Source: Planococcus citri
Taxonomy: Eukaryota; Arthropoda; Insecta; Hemiptera; Pseudococcidae
DNA: 64,000 nt
Direction: 5' to 3'
Assembly: GCF_950023065.1 (NCBI RefSeq)
Contig: NC_088681.1
Location: 7,936,001 to 8,000,000 of the forward strand
This document shows, in pieces, positions 47,383-58,493 of the stretch. The stretch's first letter is position 1. The number at the start of each line of letters is the position of its first letter. The notes below the pieces were generated by a model. It ran no database searches, was not told the origin of the DNA, and worked only from the letters and a program-made list of their open reading frames with translations. Both the position numbers and the translations under genes were made by a program.

Positions 47383-48496
47383 TGACATAGTTAGGCCTGG
47401 ACGCCTCGGTTAGAGGGAGAGGAGGAATTATTTGTTTTCCTATGCTAGTGAGTTTTAGAAATATCACCTTAGGGGGTGAATATTTCCCTATTTTGCCTGG
47501 ATAGCTCAAGACTCTCTATCTAACCAATAACCTGACTTAACTACGCAAAAATCTATGTAATGAACGTTGAAATGAATAAAACCTACATTACAATTTAAAG
47601 AATTTATTATAACGTATTTATACATAGGACTTCGGTTCTACCAATCGGTAGCCTACATCTACTACGATCCGTCATAAGGAAGTAAAATGCATAATTTATA
47701 ACTAGTACCGAGTGCACTTAATTAATTTCCTCGTAGCATTCTTCCTATTTAGGGAATGCTCACGAGTAGAAAAATAAGAAACCTATACACAAAATACACG
47801 ATGAAGTCATGCAAAACACCATTGATAAAATATTAGGTAGGCATGGAATTCTCCGATTCCACATACCTACCTATTACAATAATTAGTAATAAGCCAATTA
47901 CCTTGATGATAAATGCGCTTTAACATTTACCTGAAAACTGTCCACATTGACCATCTCTATCATGGGTCCTACTAATACTAAGGACGACGATGGCACCTTA
48001 ACTAGACGAGATTTCACATAACACTTCGCATAATTTACAGGTGACCGGTTACACCTCAAACTACCGAAAAGAACTCCAATACAATTGATCATCGGATCAA
48101 TTGATTGTCTAAATCAAATTAAATAAATTTCACACGCGAGGTGTTAACAAATAAAAACTTATTACTAAATGACGAAGAACCATCTTACTGCAGGAAACGG
48201 AACTAAGTGGAGAGAATGCCGCGGACTACTTGTATATATAGTTTTTTAAGATAGTCACGTGACCAAAGGCTAAGATCTTTGTCGGCATTTTTCCCTATTT
48301 TAAATAATAAGCTCGCGGCGCGAGCTCGATATAAAGACCTAACTTGTCATCGTAAATCTGTCATTTAATTGATGACAAATTGCTAACTATTTAGAGTATT
48401 TTACCCTTCGTAAATAACACGTTCCCAAACTTATCAGTTTAAGGGGTTCACAAAATCATCCCCCTTTAGGCGATGGAGGCAGTATGCCCTATATCA
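47383..48496 (-). mobile_element. Nested solo LTR inside reverse transcriptase (left copy)
   Basis: A 1114-bp insertion begins TGACATAG and ends CTATATCA, so it has TG...CA ends and short inverted termini. It is flanked by a 4-bp AAAT duplication (47379-47382 and 48497-48500), which fits LTR-element integration. Without it the RT reading frame is continuous across the site. A TATATA word at about 48227-48233 and AATAAA on the minus strand near 47591 suggest minus orientation. No internal region remains, so it is a solo LTR of a different element. Confidence 0.8.
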
Positions 48497-49342
48497 AAAT
48501 GTTTTGCCAAAAGTACAGATGTCGTCCATGTACGCAACGACTTTTTCGTACATAATATCTGAAAACGTTTTATAAATCGCCTTGCTGAAGGCTGCTGGAG
48601 AAACTTTCAGGCCTTGCGGTAAGACATTGAACTCGAAAAGTTCATTTTCAAATATTATTGCAGTGATATACTTGTCCTCTTCGCAAATTGGGATCTGGAA
48701 AAATCCCTGATTTGTGTCGAGGGTGGTAAACCATTTATTACCCTGGAGTGCCATAAAAATGTTGTCGGTTCTGGAGACCGCATTTCTATCATTTGAGATT
48801 TTTTCATTTAATTTAATAAAGTTGCACAAAAATCGAAAATTACAGTCATCTTTTTGTTTTAAGAAACAAGGTGTTGCGTATGGTGAATAACTTCGGCGTA
48901 AAATTTTTGCTTCGAGTAATTTCTCAATCAACTTTTTCATTTCTCTTCTTTCGTAGGGTGACAGTTTATATCCGCGCGATGCGACAGGGGTATTATCTAG
49001 TAACGTAATTTTGTACGGTTCAATGTTTGCAACACCAACACTGAGCGGATCTGAAGTGAAGAGGTGAAGGTGTTTTTTCAATACACCTTTAACTTTTTTC
49101 AATTTATCAATTGGAAGGTTTGGATTAACGATTAATTCAACTCCCTCTTTATCGGTTAATTTTTCATTTGTTTCTTCATACTGGATTTTGCTTGAATTGT
49201 TGATTATTGCTTTTTCATCAAAATTTTTTATTTTGCAAATTCGTTGATTTTTGTAAATTTTTTGAATTCTGTTTGTGTGATTTTTTAGTTTTAGTGTGAC
49301 CAAATTGTTACAATTATTTATTTGTTGGACTGTTACTCCAGT
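48494..49342 (-). CDS. pol: Retrotransposon pol, 5' part: reverse transcriptase (left copy)
   Basis: RT fingers and palm, including LDTNQGFFQIPI, FNVLPQGLKVSPAAF and the YMDD catalytic box. It stops right after GKTF, where the nested solo LTR begins. Upstream the frame is open to the TGA at 49343-49345, in the same frame as protease, so the two were once one polyprotein segment. Confidence 0.9.
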   Translation of the reverse strand, partial: TGVTVQQINNCNNLVTLKLKNHTNRIQKIYKNQRICKIKNFDEKAIINNSSKIQYEETNEKLTDKEGVELIVNPNLPIDKLKKVKGVLKKHLHLFTSDPLSVGVANIEPYKITLLDNTPVASRGYKLSPYERREMKKLIEKLLEAKILRRSYSPYATPCFLKQKDDCNFRFLCNFIKLNEKISNDRNAVSRTDNIFMALQGNKWFTTLDTNQGFFQIPICEEDKYITAIIFENELFEFNVLPQGLKVSPAAFSKAIYKTFSDIMYEKVVAYMDDICTFGKTF

Positions 49343-49345
49343 TTT

Positions 49346-49846
49346 TCATCCAAAATATTCCAAATTTTCAATTTCAGTTTTCCCTGTGAATTTATTTGAA
49401 ACATCTATCGTAATATCTTTTGATTTTTTTGCTTTTATGTAACAATTTTCATTCAAAGTGACGAAGTCGTAGCATGCGTTGATATTCTGTAAATTCCCAT
49501 AAACATTTATTTTTGTTTTTACTAAATTATCCCCTTTTCCGAATTCCAAAATATCGTTACGCAAATCTATTATCGACTCTTCCTTTTTCAAAAAATCTAA
49601 TCCCAATAATAAATCCGATGCTAAACCCCTAACAACTTCAGCTTCAAAGTTGAAGTTTTTCCCTAAATAAGAGAAATTTCCTATCGTTTTCCCTGTTATC
49701 ATACACGGTTCTCCACACATACCGCCTGCTCGCATTGTCGTATCATTTATTTGTAAATAATTCAGCACAAATTTCTCATTTATACATGTAATAAATGATC
49801 CGGTGTCAATTATCGCGTTCAGTTTTTTGTTTGCTATCTTTAACAT
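49346..49846 (-). CDS. pro: Retrotransposon aspartic protease (left copy)
   Basis: Retropepsin-like protein with the IIDTGS catalytic motif near residue 15 and the LLLGLDFL strand typical of the fold. The frame is open back to 50026, i.e. to the gag end, so the ATG at 49846 is probably not the real start; expression by -1 frameshifting from gag is more likely. It ends at a TGA that is in frame with reverse transcriptase. Confidence 0.85.
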   Translation of the reverse strand: MLKIANKKLNAIIDTGSFITCINEKFVLNYLQINDTTMRAGGMCGEPCMITGKTIGNFSYLGKNFNFEAEVVRGLASDLLLGLDFLKKEESIIDLRNDILEFGKGDNLVKTKINVYGNLQNINACYDFVTLNENCYIKAKKSKDITIDVSNKFTGKTEIENLEYFG

Positions 49847-50019
49847 AATCAGGATTTTGAGTGAAGGGGTACCAGTTGTATTGACAATCTGATAGTCGGA
49901 GGTTTCAGAGGAAGGGTTATTTTTTATTATTTTATTTACAATATTAACAATTTCAGAAAAATTTTCCTGTCCTACCTCTTCCCCATCTCCGTTTGTTGCC
50001 GTGAAAACGGTACCCCTAT

Positions 50020-51700
50020 CTAATTGTTTTTTTGCGTTTCTGATGATTTTTCATCATTCCTGTTTTTTGAGTTATTGATTTGCAGATTACTTTCAGTGTT
50101 TTGTGGTCCTTCACCATTATAGTTACCCTGATTATTTCGGAAACCTCTTCTATTTCCTGGATTACCATTACCTTGAACATTTTGACCCAAATTACCATCG
50201 TTTCCATTTTTATACCAACAATTGTTCACAAAGTGACCAAATTTTCCGCAAAAATTGCATTTTGGGGCGGAATTATTTCCTTGCGCATTTTGACCTGGAT
50301 TTCCACCATTTCCATTTTTATACCAACAATTATTCGCGTAGTGGCCAAATTTTCCACAAAAATAGCATTTTGGCATGGAATTATTATTTTGAAAATTTTG
50401 ACCCGAATTTCCATTAATGTTGTACCCAAAATTTCCAAAATTTTGATTTCCTGGAGCTTGAAAATTTTGATTATTGTTTTGATTGTTATACCAGCAGTTA
50501 CGTCTAATGTGACCCGTTTTTCCACATCCAAAACATTGGGGTCGATTTTCTGAATTTTGGTTTCTATTGTTATTTTGGTTATTATTAAAATTGTTGAAGT
50601 TCCTATTATTTTGTCGTGGTCTGAAATTATTTTGCGGTTGATTTTGTACAGCAAAAATGTTCTTTGGTTCTTCTTGATTTTCCTTTGCAATTTTGTCGAG
50701 AGTAGCTTTTGTATCTTTGTCATTTATTTGGTCACGAATGTACAGGGTTTCCTCATAGTTCGCAATGTTCTGCCTCAATTTTTGTTCTGTTGTATTGTCA
50801 AATAAACCAATTTTTTCAACGAGAGTCGCGGATAACGTTTTTTTAATTTTTTTACATAGTCGTTCCTCACTAATATTAGGTTCGATTTTTTTCAGCAATT
50901 TTTTCACTGTTTCGATGTGGCTATCAATGTCATCACCACTCTGATAACGCAATTTTTTTATTTTATTTTTTATCTGTTGCACGTTTGGAGTATAACGAGT
51001 AGTTAGAAATATTTTCATCAAATCATATGTATTTTGAGTGGTTTTTGAGTGATGAAATAAATCAAGTGCGTCATCTTTAAGATAGAATTCGAGCCATGTC
51101 ATTTTGACCTTGTCCTCCTCCCATTTATAATAAGTCGCAATCGCTTCAAATTGTTTGAAAAACCGAGTAATATCTTCATGTTTGTTACCTGAAAAAGATG
51201 GGGTTGGTGGTGCGGGTAGTTTTGGGTTCGTCATATCTCTTCTATGGTTCTCAAGAAAGTTCAAAAATTTAGTTAATATTTGGATGCGAGCCAAACGTAT
51301 TTCTTTTTCTCGTTCTTTGCTTTCGTTAATGTCAAGGTCAAGTAAGTTGTCGTTTTGTTCGTCTTCTTCTTGTTCCAAAAGGAGAGCTGCTCTTTCTGTA
51401 TCTGAATTTTTTTCAAAAATATCCCAATAATTCCCTTGTTTATATTTTTGTTTTTTCTCACTCAAATAATCCGAAATTTGTTTGTAAAATTCTGCGTTTT
51501 CCCCTGACTTTAAGTATTTTTTTATAAATTTTCTCTAATTTCAAGTTTTCTTTTGAAAAAAGAACAACAATATCACGAACACGTTTTCGTAAATTTTCAA
51601 CGTTATTTTCAGTCTTAAATTGATATGCCTTCAATAACTCAACTAACTCAGTTTTTTGTAACCCATAAATCCACGAAGTGGAGGGGTTTTTTTCGGTCAT
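50020..51700 (-). CDS. gag: Retrotransposon gag (left copy), N-terminus frameshifted
   Basis: Two overlapping frames: 51458-51700 gives the N-terminal 80 residues (from MTEKNPSTSWIY, with an ELVELLKAYQ helix resembling a SAP-like module) and 50020-51465 gives the rest. The downstream frame is open to the 7-T run at 51517-51523, and the frames switch there by one base, pointing to an indel in this homopolymer. The main part has a capsid-like helical region (LDLFHHSKTTQNTYDL), then an Asn/Gln-rich tail with three CCHC knuckles (CFGCGKTGHIRRNC, CYFCGKFGHYANNC, CNFCGKFGHFVNNC). Confidence 0.88.
50026..50032 (-). promoter_or_regulatory. -1 ribosomal frameshift heptamer at gag-protease junction (left copy)
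   Basis: In the gag frame the last codons read CAA AAA AAC AAT TAG, containing A-AAA-AAC, a classical slippery heptamer, two codons before the stop. The -1 frame is open from here through the protease. The second copy has it at 58673-58679. Confidence 0.75.
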
Positions 51701-52080
51701 AAATAACTCAATTTACGTATTTCAATTAAAGGACACTGATTCAAAGTTGGGAAACAATAAATAACGAAAATGTGAATAAGTTTGAAATTTTGGGACGAAA
51801 TAAATCGCGAAGTAAATACCATTAAATTTGGTACAAAATAAGTCTCGAAAACGTAAATAAAATTTGAAATTTGGGACCAAAATGAATTTCAAAATTGTAA
51901 ATAAAATAAAAATTTGGGACAAAAATCAGTAAATAGTAAAGTTACACATGAATACAGAATTTTCCAATCTACTTTCTCTCAAAATTCACGAATTCGATGA
52001 TGTACGTAAAATCATTCTACCTGGATTGAATGTTGACCAGGCATCTTGAGTTTTCACAGGAAAAATGGACCCTTTGATCT

Positions 52081-52200
52081 GGAATGGATTGAACAACTAG
52101 ATAACGACTTCTGTATAAATTGGACCCTTTGATTCGATCTGGACTGGATTGAACAACTAGATAACAACTTCTGTATAAATTGGACCCTTTGATTCAGGAC
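52081..52200 (-). repeat. Two 60-bp tandem repeats in the retrotransposon leader (left copy)
   Basis: Units 52081-52140 and 52141-52200 share GGATTGAACAACTAGATAAC and CTTCTGTATAAATTGGACCC with few differences. They lie between the primer-binding site and gag. The same pair occurs at 60728-60847. Confidence 0.85.
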
Positions 52201-52213
52201 AGGATTCAACGTA

Positions 52214-52224
52214 GTTGGGCGCCA
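52214..52224 (-). promoter_or_regulatory. Primer-binding site, tRNA-Lys type (left copy)
   Basis: On the minus strand TGGCGCCCAAC lies three bases after the CCTTACA end of the LTR. Its 11 bases complement the 3' end of insect lysine tRNA (GTTGGGCGCCA), as in other retroelements that prime with tRNA-Lys. The second copy has it at 60861-60871. Confidence 0.7.
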
Positions 52225-52227
52225 AGT

Positions 52228-52983
52228 TGTAAGGGGGGATCTGGACCTTTGAACCAATGATCTTTGAATTTAACCGATTACCAATCTCCAAACAATCTTC
52301 GAAACGAAATTAATCACCAATCTTCAGACAATTCTTTGAAATGCAACAGTCAACCAAACTTCCCTCGAATAGCAAATGACAACTATCTCCTTAAATATTC
52401 AGAGGATCTCGAACCGTTTTTTGAGGATGATAATAACCAAAATTGATCCAGTGATCTGTTGGATTGACTCGTAGATAATCACAATTTGACTCGTAGATAA
52501 TCACAATTTGATTCGTAGATAATCACAATTTGATTCTGTGTTGATTCACCATATAATTCGATCAATAAAATTTACCTTTTGAACTTTTTCTCAAAACAAC
52601 AATATTAAGTAGCACAATTCAAGTCTCAAGTTCTCCTCGGAAAAACGAAATTAACACAGTCCGAGCTTTGATTTTACGTTTTTTTAATTCAATTTGAGCA
52701 TAATAATCTACGAAAAATTTAATACAAAAAGATCCAACGAAAATTAACACAATAGCTCTTATCAACGAGATATGGAAAGATTATTCGCGTATTTTTAATT
52801 CGATGTTGTTAATCAGGCCGAAAAGTGAATAATAATCCACAGTGGTTTTTATTTCTATTGCCAAATACAATTCCCTTCCATATTTTCGATAAAATACCGT
52901 TAAATCACGCGATGCGAGCTCCAGTTTTGTTTTGTTGCCTCAGCAATTTCAAAAAAATTTTTTCCTTACATAAACTAATTTTG
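52228..52983 (-). repeat. LTR B (shared central LTR)
   Basis: Serves as 5' LTR of the left copy and 3' LTR of the right copy. Same sequence as LTR A over the whole shared length as far as I can read, including C at 52547. Confidence 0.9.
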
Positions 52984-53607
52984 ACGGGTAAGTATATTGG
53001 TATGGAATGAGTGCGCGGAGGGGAACAAAATAGCCTCCGGCAATAATTTGAGTGCTTAGTTCATTGTCAGCCAATATCGTGCATACAATTGAGATTAAAA
53101 TTGTTATCTGTAAAATTAGCATAAAATAACACTATAGTTCCACCAAAAAAAAATAACTTAACAATATATTAATAATAACGTCTTTATTTAGGGTCAAATT
53201 TTTGATTATTGAAATACGTAATTGAGATTTTTTGGTTTTTTTTTTTCTCTACTCTACACCAATTTCTCTCAACATTTTTTTTTAAATCGTTCTCATAATA
53301 TTACGTGAATAGTTATTATTGTTCATTCAATGATTTTTGTGATTTGGGTAGTGTTAGCGCACAACCCTCATCTTATCCCCTAATCTAACCGCTAAATCAG
53401 AATGGAGAACTTTCCTCATTGGTTTGAACAATTTTATCGTAAAGTTGAAAGAATGATTTCTTTTTTGTTATGTTACGTTACCTCTAGTATAGTTTATACG
53501 ATTCAAGTAAATTGTTCGAATAATTTACAAGTACACCAAAAGTTTAGTAATAATTCCTAAAAGAGAGAGATGGTATTACTTACAGATGAGAAACAAAAGT
53601 TTATTTA

Positions 53608-55995
53608 TCACAGGGTCGCATTTTCGTTAAAAATTTTTAGTCGCCTGACATGAACTTTTTCATCTTTTGGTTTTCCACATATGATTTGTTCAACTACGTA
53701 AGTTTGATCAGAAATTTTATTTTTTACTGTATATGGTCCCAGAAATGTGTCTACAAAAATTCCATCTTTGTTTTTTCGCGGATTATTAATTAAGACCTTT
53801 TCACCGGGTTTTATATCTAAATTTTTTCGATTTTCATCATAAAATTCTTTTGATCGAGTATTTTTTTCATCAATCCATTTTGGTACTTTGTCTCGTAATT
53901 CTTGTAATCTGAGAAGTTGGCCTGTTCTATCAATTTGTTCACCCTGAGGGTGTATTTTATTTTGAATTGGCAGGGTGGCATGCTTCCCAAACATAAGAAA
54001 ATACGGGCTTAGACCTTTCAAGGTTTCCATTGGGCTTATATTGTACGTAAAAATTAGGTATGGTAAATATTTTGACCAAAGATTTGGGTTTTCATGGACG
54101 TATTTCGTGAGTGTGTGTTTTAAAGTCTGATTAAATCGTTCTACTCCACCTTGAGTTTGAGGTGAGTAGGTGGTAGAGTGATATAGTTTTATTCCTAAAA
54201 GCTGGCATTCCTCTTGTAATTTTTTGTTTACAAAATGTGTACCTCTATCTGTTGTTATTTTTTTCAGTAATCTAAACGTTGTCATGATTTCGTGTAAAAG
54301 TTCAATAACTGAATCTGCATCAGCTGCTTTCGTGGCTTTTGCAAACGAGTATCTTGTGCTTCTGCACGACCCAACCAATATATAATTTTTCCCTGAGCTT
54401 TCTGGAAGTTTTCCCACGAAATCAAGTTCTAGGTGGGCAAGAGGGGAGGGATCGTCAACCGGTATTGGGTTTAGGAGCCCAAATGTTTTCCCTTTGACAA
54501 TTTGTGTTTTTTGACATCTCTCACAGTTTTTTACGTAAGTTCCTACATCTTTTCGTATCCCAGGCCAAAAATAGTATTGCTTTATTTTTTCTAATGTTTT
54601 GTATCTCCCAAAATGTCCTCCCCCTAAAGCTTTGTCATGAAATTGTGTCATTATTTCTTGTCGTAAATTTTTTGGAATAACTGGTAATTTCCTTAAACCT
54701 TCCTTTGCCCTTAAATTAAATTTTAGAATTTTCCCTTCAACCACGTAACTTTTTGCCCATTTTTTTATTTTGTCAACATATTTTTTTCCTCCTTTCAGCA
54801 GACCTGACTTTGCAAGAATTATCTCATTACAAAATTTGTCTTGTTTTTGTGCATTTTCAAGATTCAAACTATCAACATTTTTTCCTAATTCCTCATTTTC
54901 ATTTTCCTCATTTGGTTTTTTGAAGTCATTATTCTCAGACAAATTTTCCAAGGTCGTAGTCTCTTCTTCTGTTTCACTTGTTGTCTCACTTGTACCTTCC
55001 TCACATTTTTCCCTTCCTTCATTTTCCCCATTTTTTCTCTCATTATTTGGGTTTTCATCACATTTTTCATTTTCACCATTCTCAATCTTCTTTACCTTAG
55101 GTGATTGTTTAATTTTTCCTAGTTTTTCATCATTTTGGGGCTTCGTTTCATCAATTGGTTCAAGATTTTCACTTCTGTTATCATTTTTGACATTTTTCTC
55201 ATTATTTTCAGTTTTCAACTTTTTTGTTTGTTGGCGAGTTGTAACATTTATAATCGTACGTGACAGAGTGTCAGGAACAATATTTTGAGCCCCTTTTATA
55301 TACTTAATTTCAAAATCATAATCGCTCAATTTTTCAACCATTCTAGCGAGTCGGGCATTTGGCTGTTTTGCATTGCGAAAATGCGTTAATGCTACATGGT
55401 CGGTTAGTACAGTAAAACGTTGACCATATAGGTATTCCCGAAAATGTGTTACAGCCTCGACTAATGCAGTTAACTCGAGGTCATACACACAATATGTGCT
55501 TTGGCGTGGTAACAATTTTTTTGAAAAGAATGCTATCGGATGTTTCTCATTATCTTCGTTGATTTGGCTCAATACAGCCCCTACGGCAATGCTTGAACCA
55601 TCAATCTCAAGAAATGTTTTTCGACCTTCTTTATAGATTGCAAGTACTGGTTCAACAGTCAATAACTTTTTTAATTTTTCAAAGCAATTGTTTAGAGTGT
55701 CATTCCATGTAACTGGGTTATTTTCCTTGGGATTACCTTTTGTCTCATTTGTTAGGGGTGCTGCGATGTTTGCGTAATTTTTTATAAATTTCCTGTAATA
55801 GCCTGTGAGGCCAAGAAAACTGCGCACTTTTTTAACGTTTTTTGGGATTGGAAATTTTTTAATTTTTTCGATATTTTTCTCAAGGGTATATATATTTTTT
55901 CCGTCAATTTTATGACCTAATAGTTTTGTTTCATTGAACATAAATTTGCATTTTTTTGTTTTTAGTTTTAAGTTTAGGATTGATAATCGTTCCAA
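53608..55995 (-). CDS. pol: Retrotransposon pol, 3' part (right copy)
   Basis: Encodes the same 795 residues as the left copy with no difference: RT end, RNase H (Asp132, Glu174, Asp199), charged linker, integrase HHCC and DDE residues. Interrupted upstream by the same nested solo LTR. Identity to the left copy over this length is the main evidence for a very recent duplication or an assembly duplication. Confidence 0.92.
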   Translation of the reverse strand: MERLSILNLKLKTKKCKFMFNETKLLGHKIDGKNIYTLEKNIEKIKKFPIPKNVKKVRSFLGLTGYYRKFIKNYANIAAPLTNETKGNPKENNPVTWNDTLNNCFEKLKKLLTVEPVLAIYKEGRKTFLEIDGSSIAVGAVLSQINEDNEKHPIAFFSKKLLPRQSTYCVYDLELTALVEAVTHFREYLYGQRFTVLTDHVALTHFRNAKQPNARLARMVEKLSDYDFEIKYIKGAQNIVPDTLSRTIINVTTRQQTKKLKTENNEKNVKNDNRSENLEPIDETKPQNDEKLGKIKQSPKVKKIENGENEKCDENPNNERKNGENEGREKCEEGTSETTSETEEETTTLENLSENNDFKKPNEENENEELGKNVDSLNLENAQKQDKFCNEIILAKSGLLKGGKKYVDKIKKWAKSYVVEGKILKFNLRAKEGLRKLPVIPKNLRQEIMTQFHDKALGGGHFGRYKTLEKIKQYYFWPGIRKDVGTYVKNCERCQKTQIVKGKTFGLLNPIPVDDPSPLAHLELDFVGKLPESSGKNYILVGSCRSTRYSFAKATKAADADSVIELLHEIMTTFRLLKKITTDRGTHFVNKKLQEECQLLGIKLYHSTTYSPQTQGGVERFNQTLKHTLTKYVHENPNLWSKYLPYLIFTYNISPMETLKGLSPYFLMFGKHATLPIQNKIHPQGEQIDRTGQLLRLQELRDKVPKWIDEKNTRSKEFYDENRKNLDIKPGEKVLINNPRKNKDGIFVDTFLGPYTVKNKISDQTYVVEQIICGKPKDEKVHVRRLKIFNENATL

Positions 55996-56029
55996 AATTA
56001 GTTTTAAATTTTCTAGTGCTTCTTCAAAT

Positions 56030-57143
56030 TGACATAGTTAGGCCTGGACGCCTCGGTTAGAGGGAGAGGAGGAATTATTTGTTTTCCTATGCTAGTGAGT
56101 TTTAGAAATATCACCTTAGGGGGTGAATATTTCCCTATTTTGCCTGGATAGCTCAAGACTCTCTATCTAACCAATAACCTGACTTAACTACGCAAAAATC
56201 TATGTAATGAACGTTGAAATGAATAAAACCTACATTACAATTTAAAGAATTTATTATAACGTATTTATACATAGGACTTCGGTTCTACCAATCGGTAGCC
56301 TACATCTACTACGATCCGTCATAAGGAAGTAAAATGCATAATTTATAACTAGTACCGAGTGCACTTAATTAATTTCCTCGTAGCATTCTTCCTATTTAGG
56401 GAATGCTCACGAGTAGAAAAATAAGAAACCTATACACAAAATACACGATGAAGTCATGCAAAACACCATTGATAAAATATTAGGTAGGCATGGAATTCTC
56501 CGATTCCACATACCTACCTATTACAATAATTAGTAATAAGCCAATTACCTTGATGATAAATGCGCTTTAACATTTACCTGAAAACTGTCCACATTGACCA
56601 TCTCTATCATGGGTCCTACTAATACTAAGGACGACGATGGCACCTTAACTAGACGAGATTTCACATAACACTTCGCATAATTTACAGGTGACCGGTTACA
56701 CCTCAAACTACCGAAAAGAACTCCAATACAATTGATCATCGGATCAATTGATTGTCTAAATCAAATTAAATAAATTTCACACGCGAGGTGTTAACAAATA
56801 AAAACTTATTACTAAATGACGAAGAACCATCTTACTGCAGGAAACGGAACTAAGTGGAGAGAATGCCGCGGACTACTTGTATATATAGTTTTTTAAGATA
56901 GTCACGTGACCAAAGGCTAAGATCTTTGTCGGCATTTTTCCCTATTTTAAATAATAAGCTCGCGGCGCGAGCTCGATATAAAGACCTAACTTGTCATCGT
57001 AAATCTGTCATTTAATTGATGACAAATTGCTAACTATTTAGAGTATTTTACCCTTCGTAAATAACACGTTCCCAAACTTATCAGTTTAAGGGGTTCACAA
57101 AATCATCCCCCTTTAGGCGATGGAGGCAGTATGCCCTATATCA
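56030..57143 (-). mobile_element. Nested solo LTR inside reverse transcriptase (right copy)
   Basis: Same insertion as at 47383-48496, with the same AAAT flanks, at the homologous position. Two independent insertions at the same base are not credible, so it predates the tandem arrangement. Confidence 0.8.
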
Positions 57144-57989
57144 AAATGTTTTGCCAAAAGTACAGATGTCGTCCATGTACGCAACGACTTTTTCGTACAT
57201 AATATCTGAAAACGTTTTATAAATCGCCTTGCTGAAGGCTGCTGGAGAAACTTTCAGGCCTTGCGGTAAGACATTGAACTCGAAAAGTTCATTTTCAAAT
57301 ATTATTGCAGTGATATACTTGTCCTCTTCGCAAATTGGGATCTGGAAAAATCCCTGATTTGTGTCGAGGGTGGTAAACCATTTATTACCCTGGAGTGCCA
57401 TAAAAATGTTGTCGGTTCTGGAGACCGCATTTCTATCATTTGAGATTTTTTCATTTAATTTAATAAAGTTGCACAAAAATCGAAAATTACAGTCATCTTT
57501 TTGTTTTAAGAAACAAGGTGTTGCGTATGGTGAATAACTTCGGCGTAAAATTTTTGCTTCGAGTAATTTCTCAATCAACTTTTTCATTTCTCTTCTTTCG
57601 TAGGGTGACAGTTTATATCCGCGCGATGCGACAGGGGTATTATCTAGTAACGTAATTTTGTACGGTTCAATGTTTGCAACACCAACACTGAGCGGATCTG
57701 AAGTGAAGAGGTGAAGGTGTTTTTTCAATACACCTTTAACTTTTTTCAATTTATCAATTGGAAGGTTTGGATTAACGATTAATTCAACTCCCTCTTTATC
57801 GGTTAATTTTTCATTTGTTTCTTCATACTGGATTTTGCTTGAATTGTTGATTATTGCTTTTTCATCAAAATTTTTTATTTTGCAAATTCGTTGATTTTTG
57901 TAAATTTTTTGAATTCTGTTTGTGTGATTTTTTAGTTTTAGTGTGACCAAATTGTTACAATTATTTATTTGTTGGACTGTTACTCCAGT
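57141..57989 (-). CDS. pol: Retrotransposon pol, 5' part: reverse transcriptase (right copy)
   Basis: Same protein as the left copy, with the YMDD box and truncation after GKTF. An in-frame TGA at 57990-57992 separates it from protease. Confidence 0.9.
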   Translation of the reverse strand, partial: TGVTVQQINNCNNLVTLKLKNHTNRIQKIYKNQRICKIKNFDEKAIINNSSKIQYEETNEKLTDKEGVELIVNPNLPIDKLKKVKGVLKKHLHLFTSDPLSVGVANIEPYKITLLDNTPVASRGYKLSPYERREMKKLIEKLLEAKILRRSYSPYATPCFLKQKDDCNFRFLCNFIKLNEKISNDRNAVSRTDNIFMALQGNKWFTTLDTNQGFFQIPICEEDKYITAIIFENELFEFNVLPQGLKVSPAAFSKAIYKTFSDIMYEKVVAYMDDICTFGKTF

Positions 57990-57992
57990 TTT

Positions 57993-58493
57993 TCATCCAA
58001 AATATTCCAAATTTTCAATTTCAGTTTTCCCTGTGAATTTATTTGAAACATCTATCGTAATATCTTTTGATTTTTTTGCTTTTATGTAACAATTTTCATT
58101 CAAAGTGACGAAGTCGTAGCATGCGTTGATATTCTGTAAATTCCCATAAACATTTATTTTTGTTTTTACTAAATTATCCCCTTTTCCGAATTCCAAAATA
58201 TCGTTACGCAAATCTATTATCGACTCTTCCTTTTTCAAAAAATCTAATCCCAATAATAAATCCGATGCTAAACCCCTAACAACTTCAGCTTCAAAGTTGA
58301 AGTTTTTCCCTAAATAAGAGAAATTTCCTATCGTTTTCCCTGTTATCATACACGGTTCTCCACACATACCGCCTGCTCGCATTGTCGTATCATTTATTTG
58401 TAAATAATTCAGCACAAATTTCTCATTTATACATGTAATAAATGATCCGGTGTCAATTATCGCGTTCAGTTTTTTGTTTGCTATCTTTAACAT
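57993..58493 (-). CDS. pro: Retrotransposon aspartic protease (right copy)
   Basis: Same protein as the left copy, with the DTG catalytic motif. Open upstream to the slippery heptamer at 58673-58679. Confidence 0.85.
   Translation of the reverse strand: MLKIANKKLNAIIDTGSFITCINEKFVLNYLQINDTTMRAGGMCGEPCMITGKTIGNFSYLGKNFNFEAEVVRGLASDLLLGLDFLKKEESIIDLRNDILEFGKGDNLVKTKINVYGNLQNINACYDFVTLNENCYIKAKKSKDITIDVSNKFTGKTEIENLEYFG

Noticed and set aside
47898..48092. 64-codon minus-strand frame inside the nested solo LTR
   Set aside because: LTRs are non-coding and the frame has no recognisable feature.
50080..50805. Plus-strand frames opposite gag (also in the second copy)
   Set aside because: Antisense shadows of the Asn-rich gag tail.
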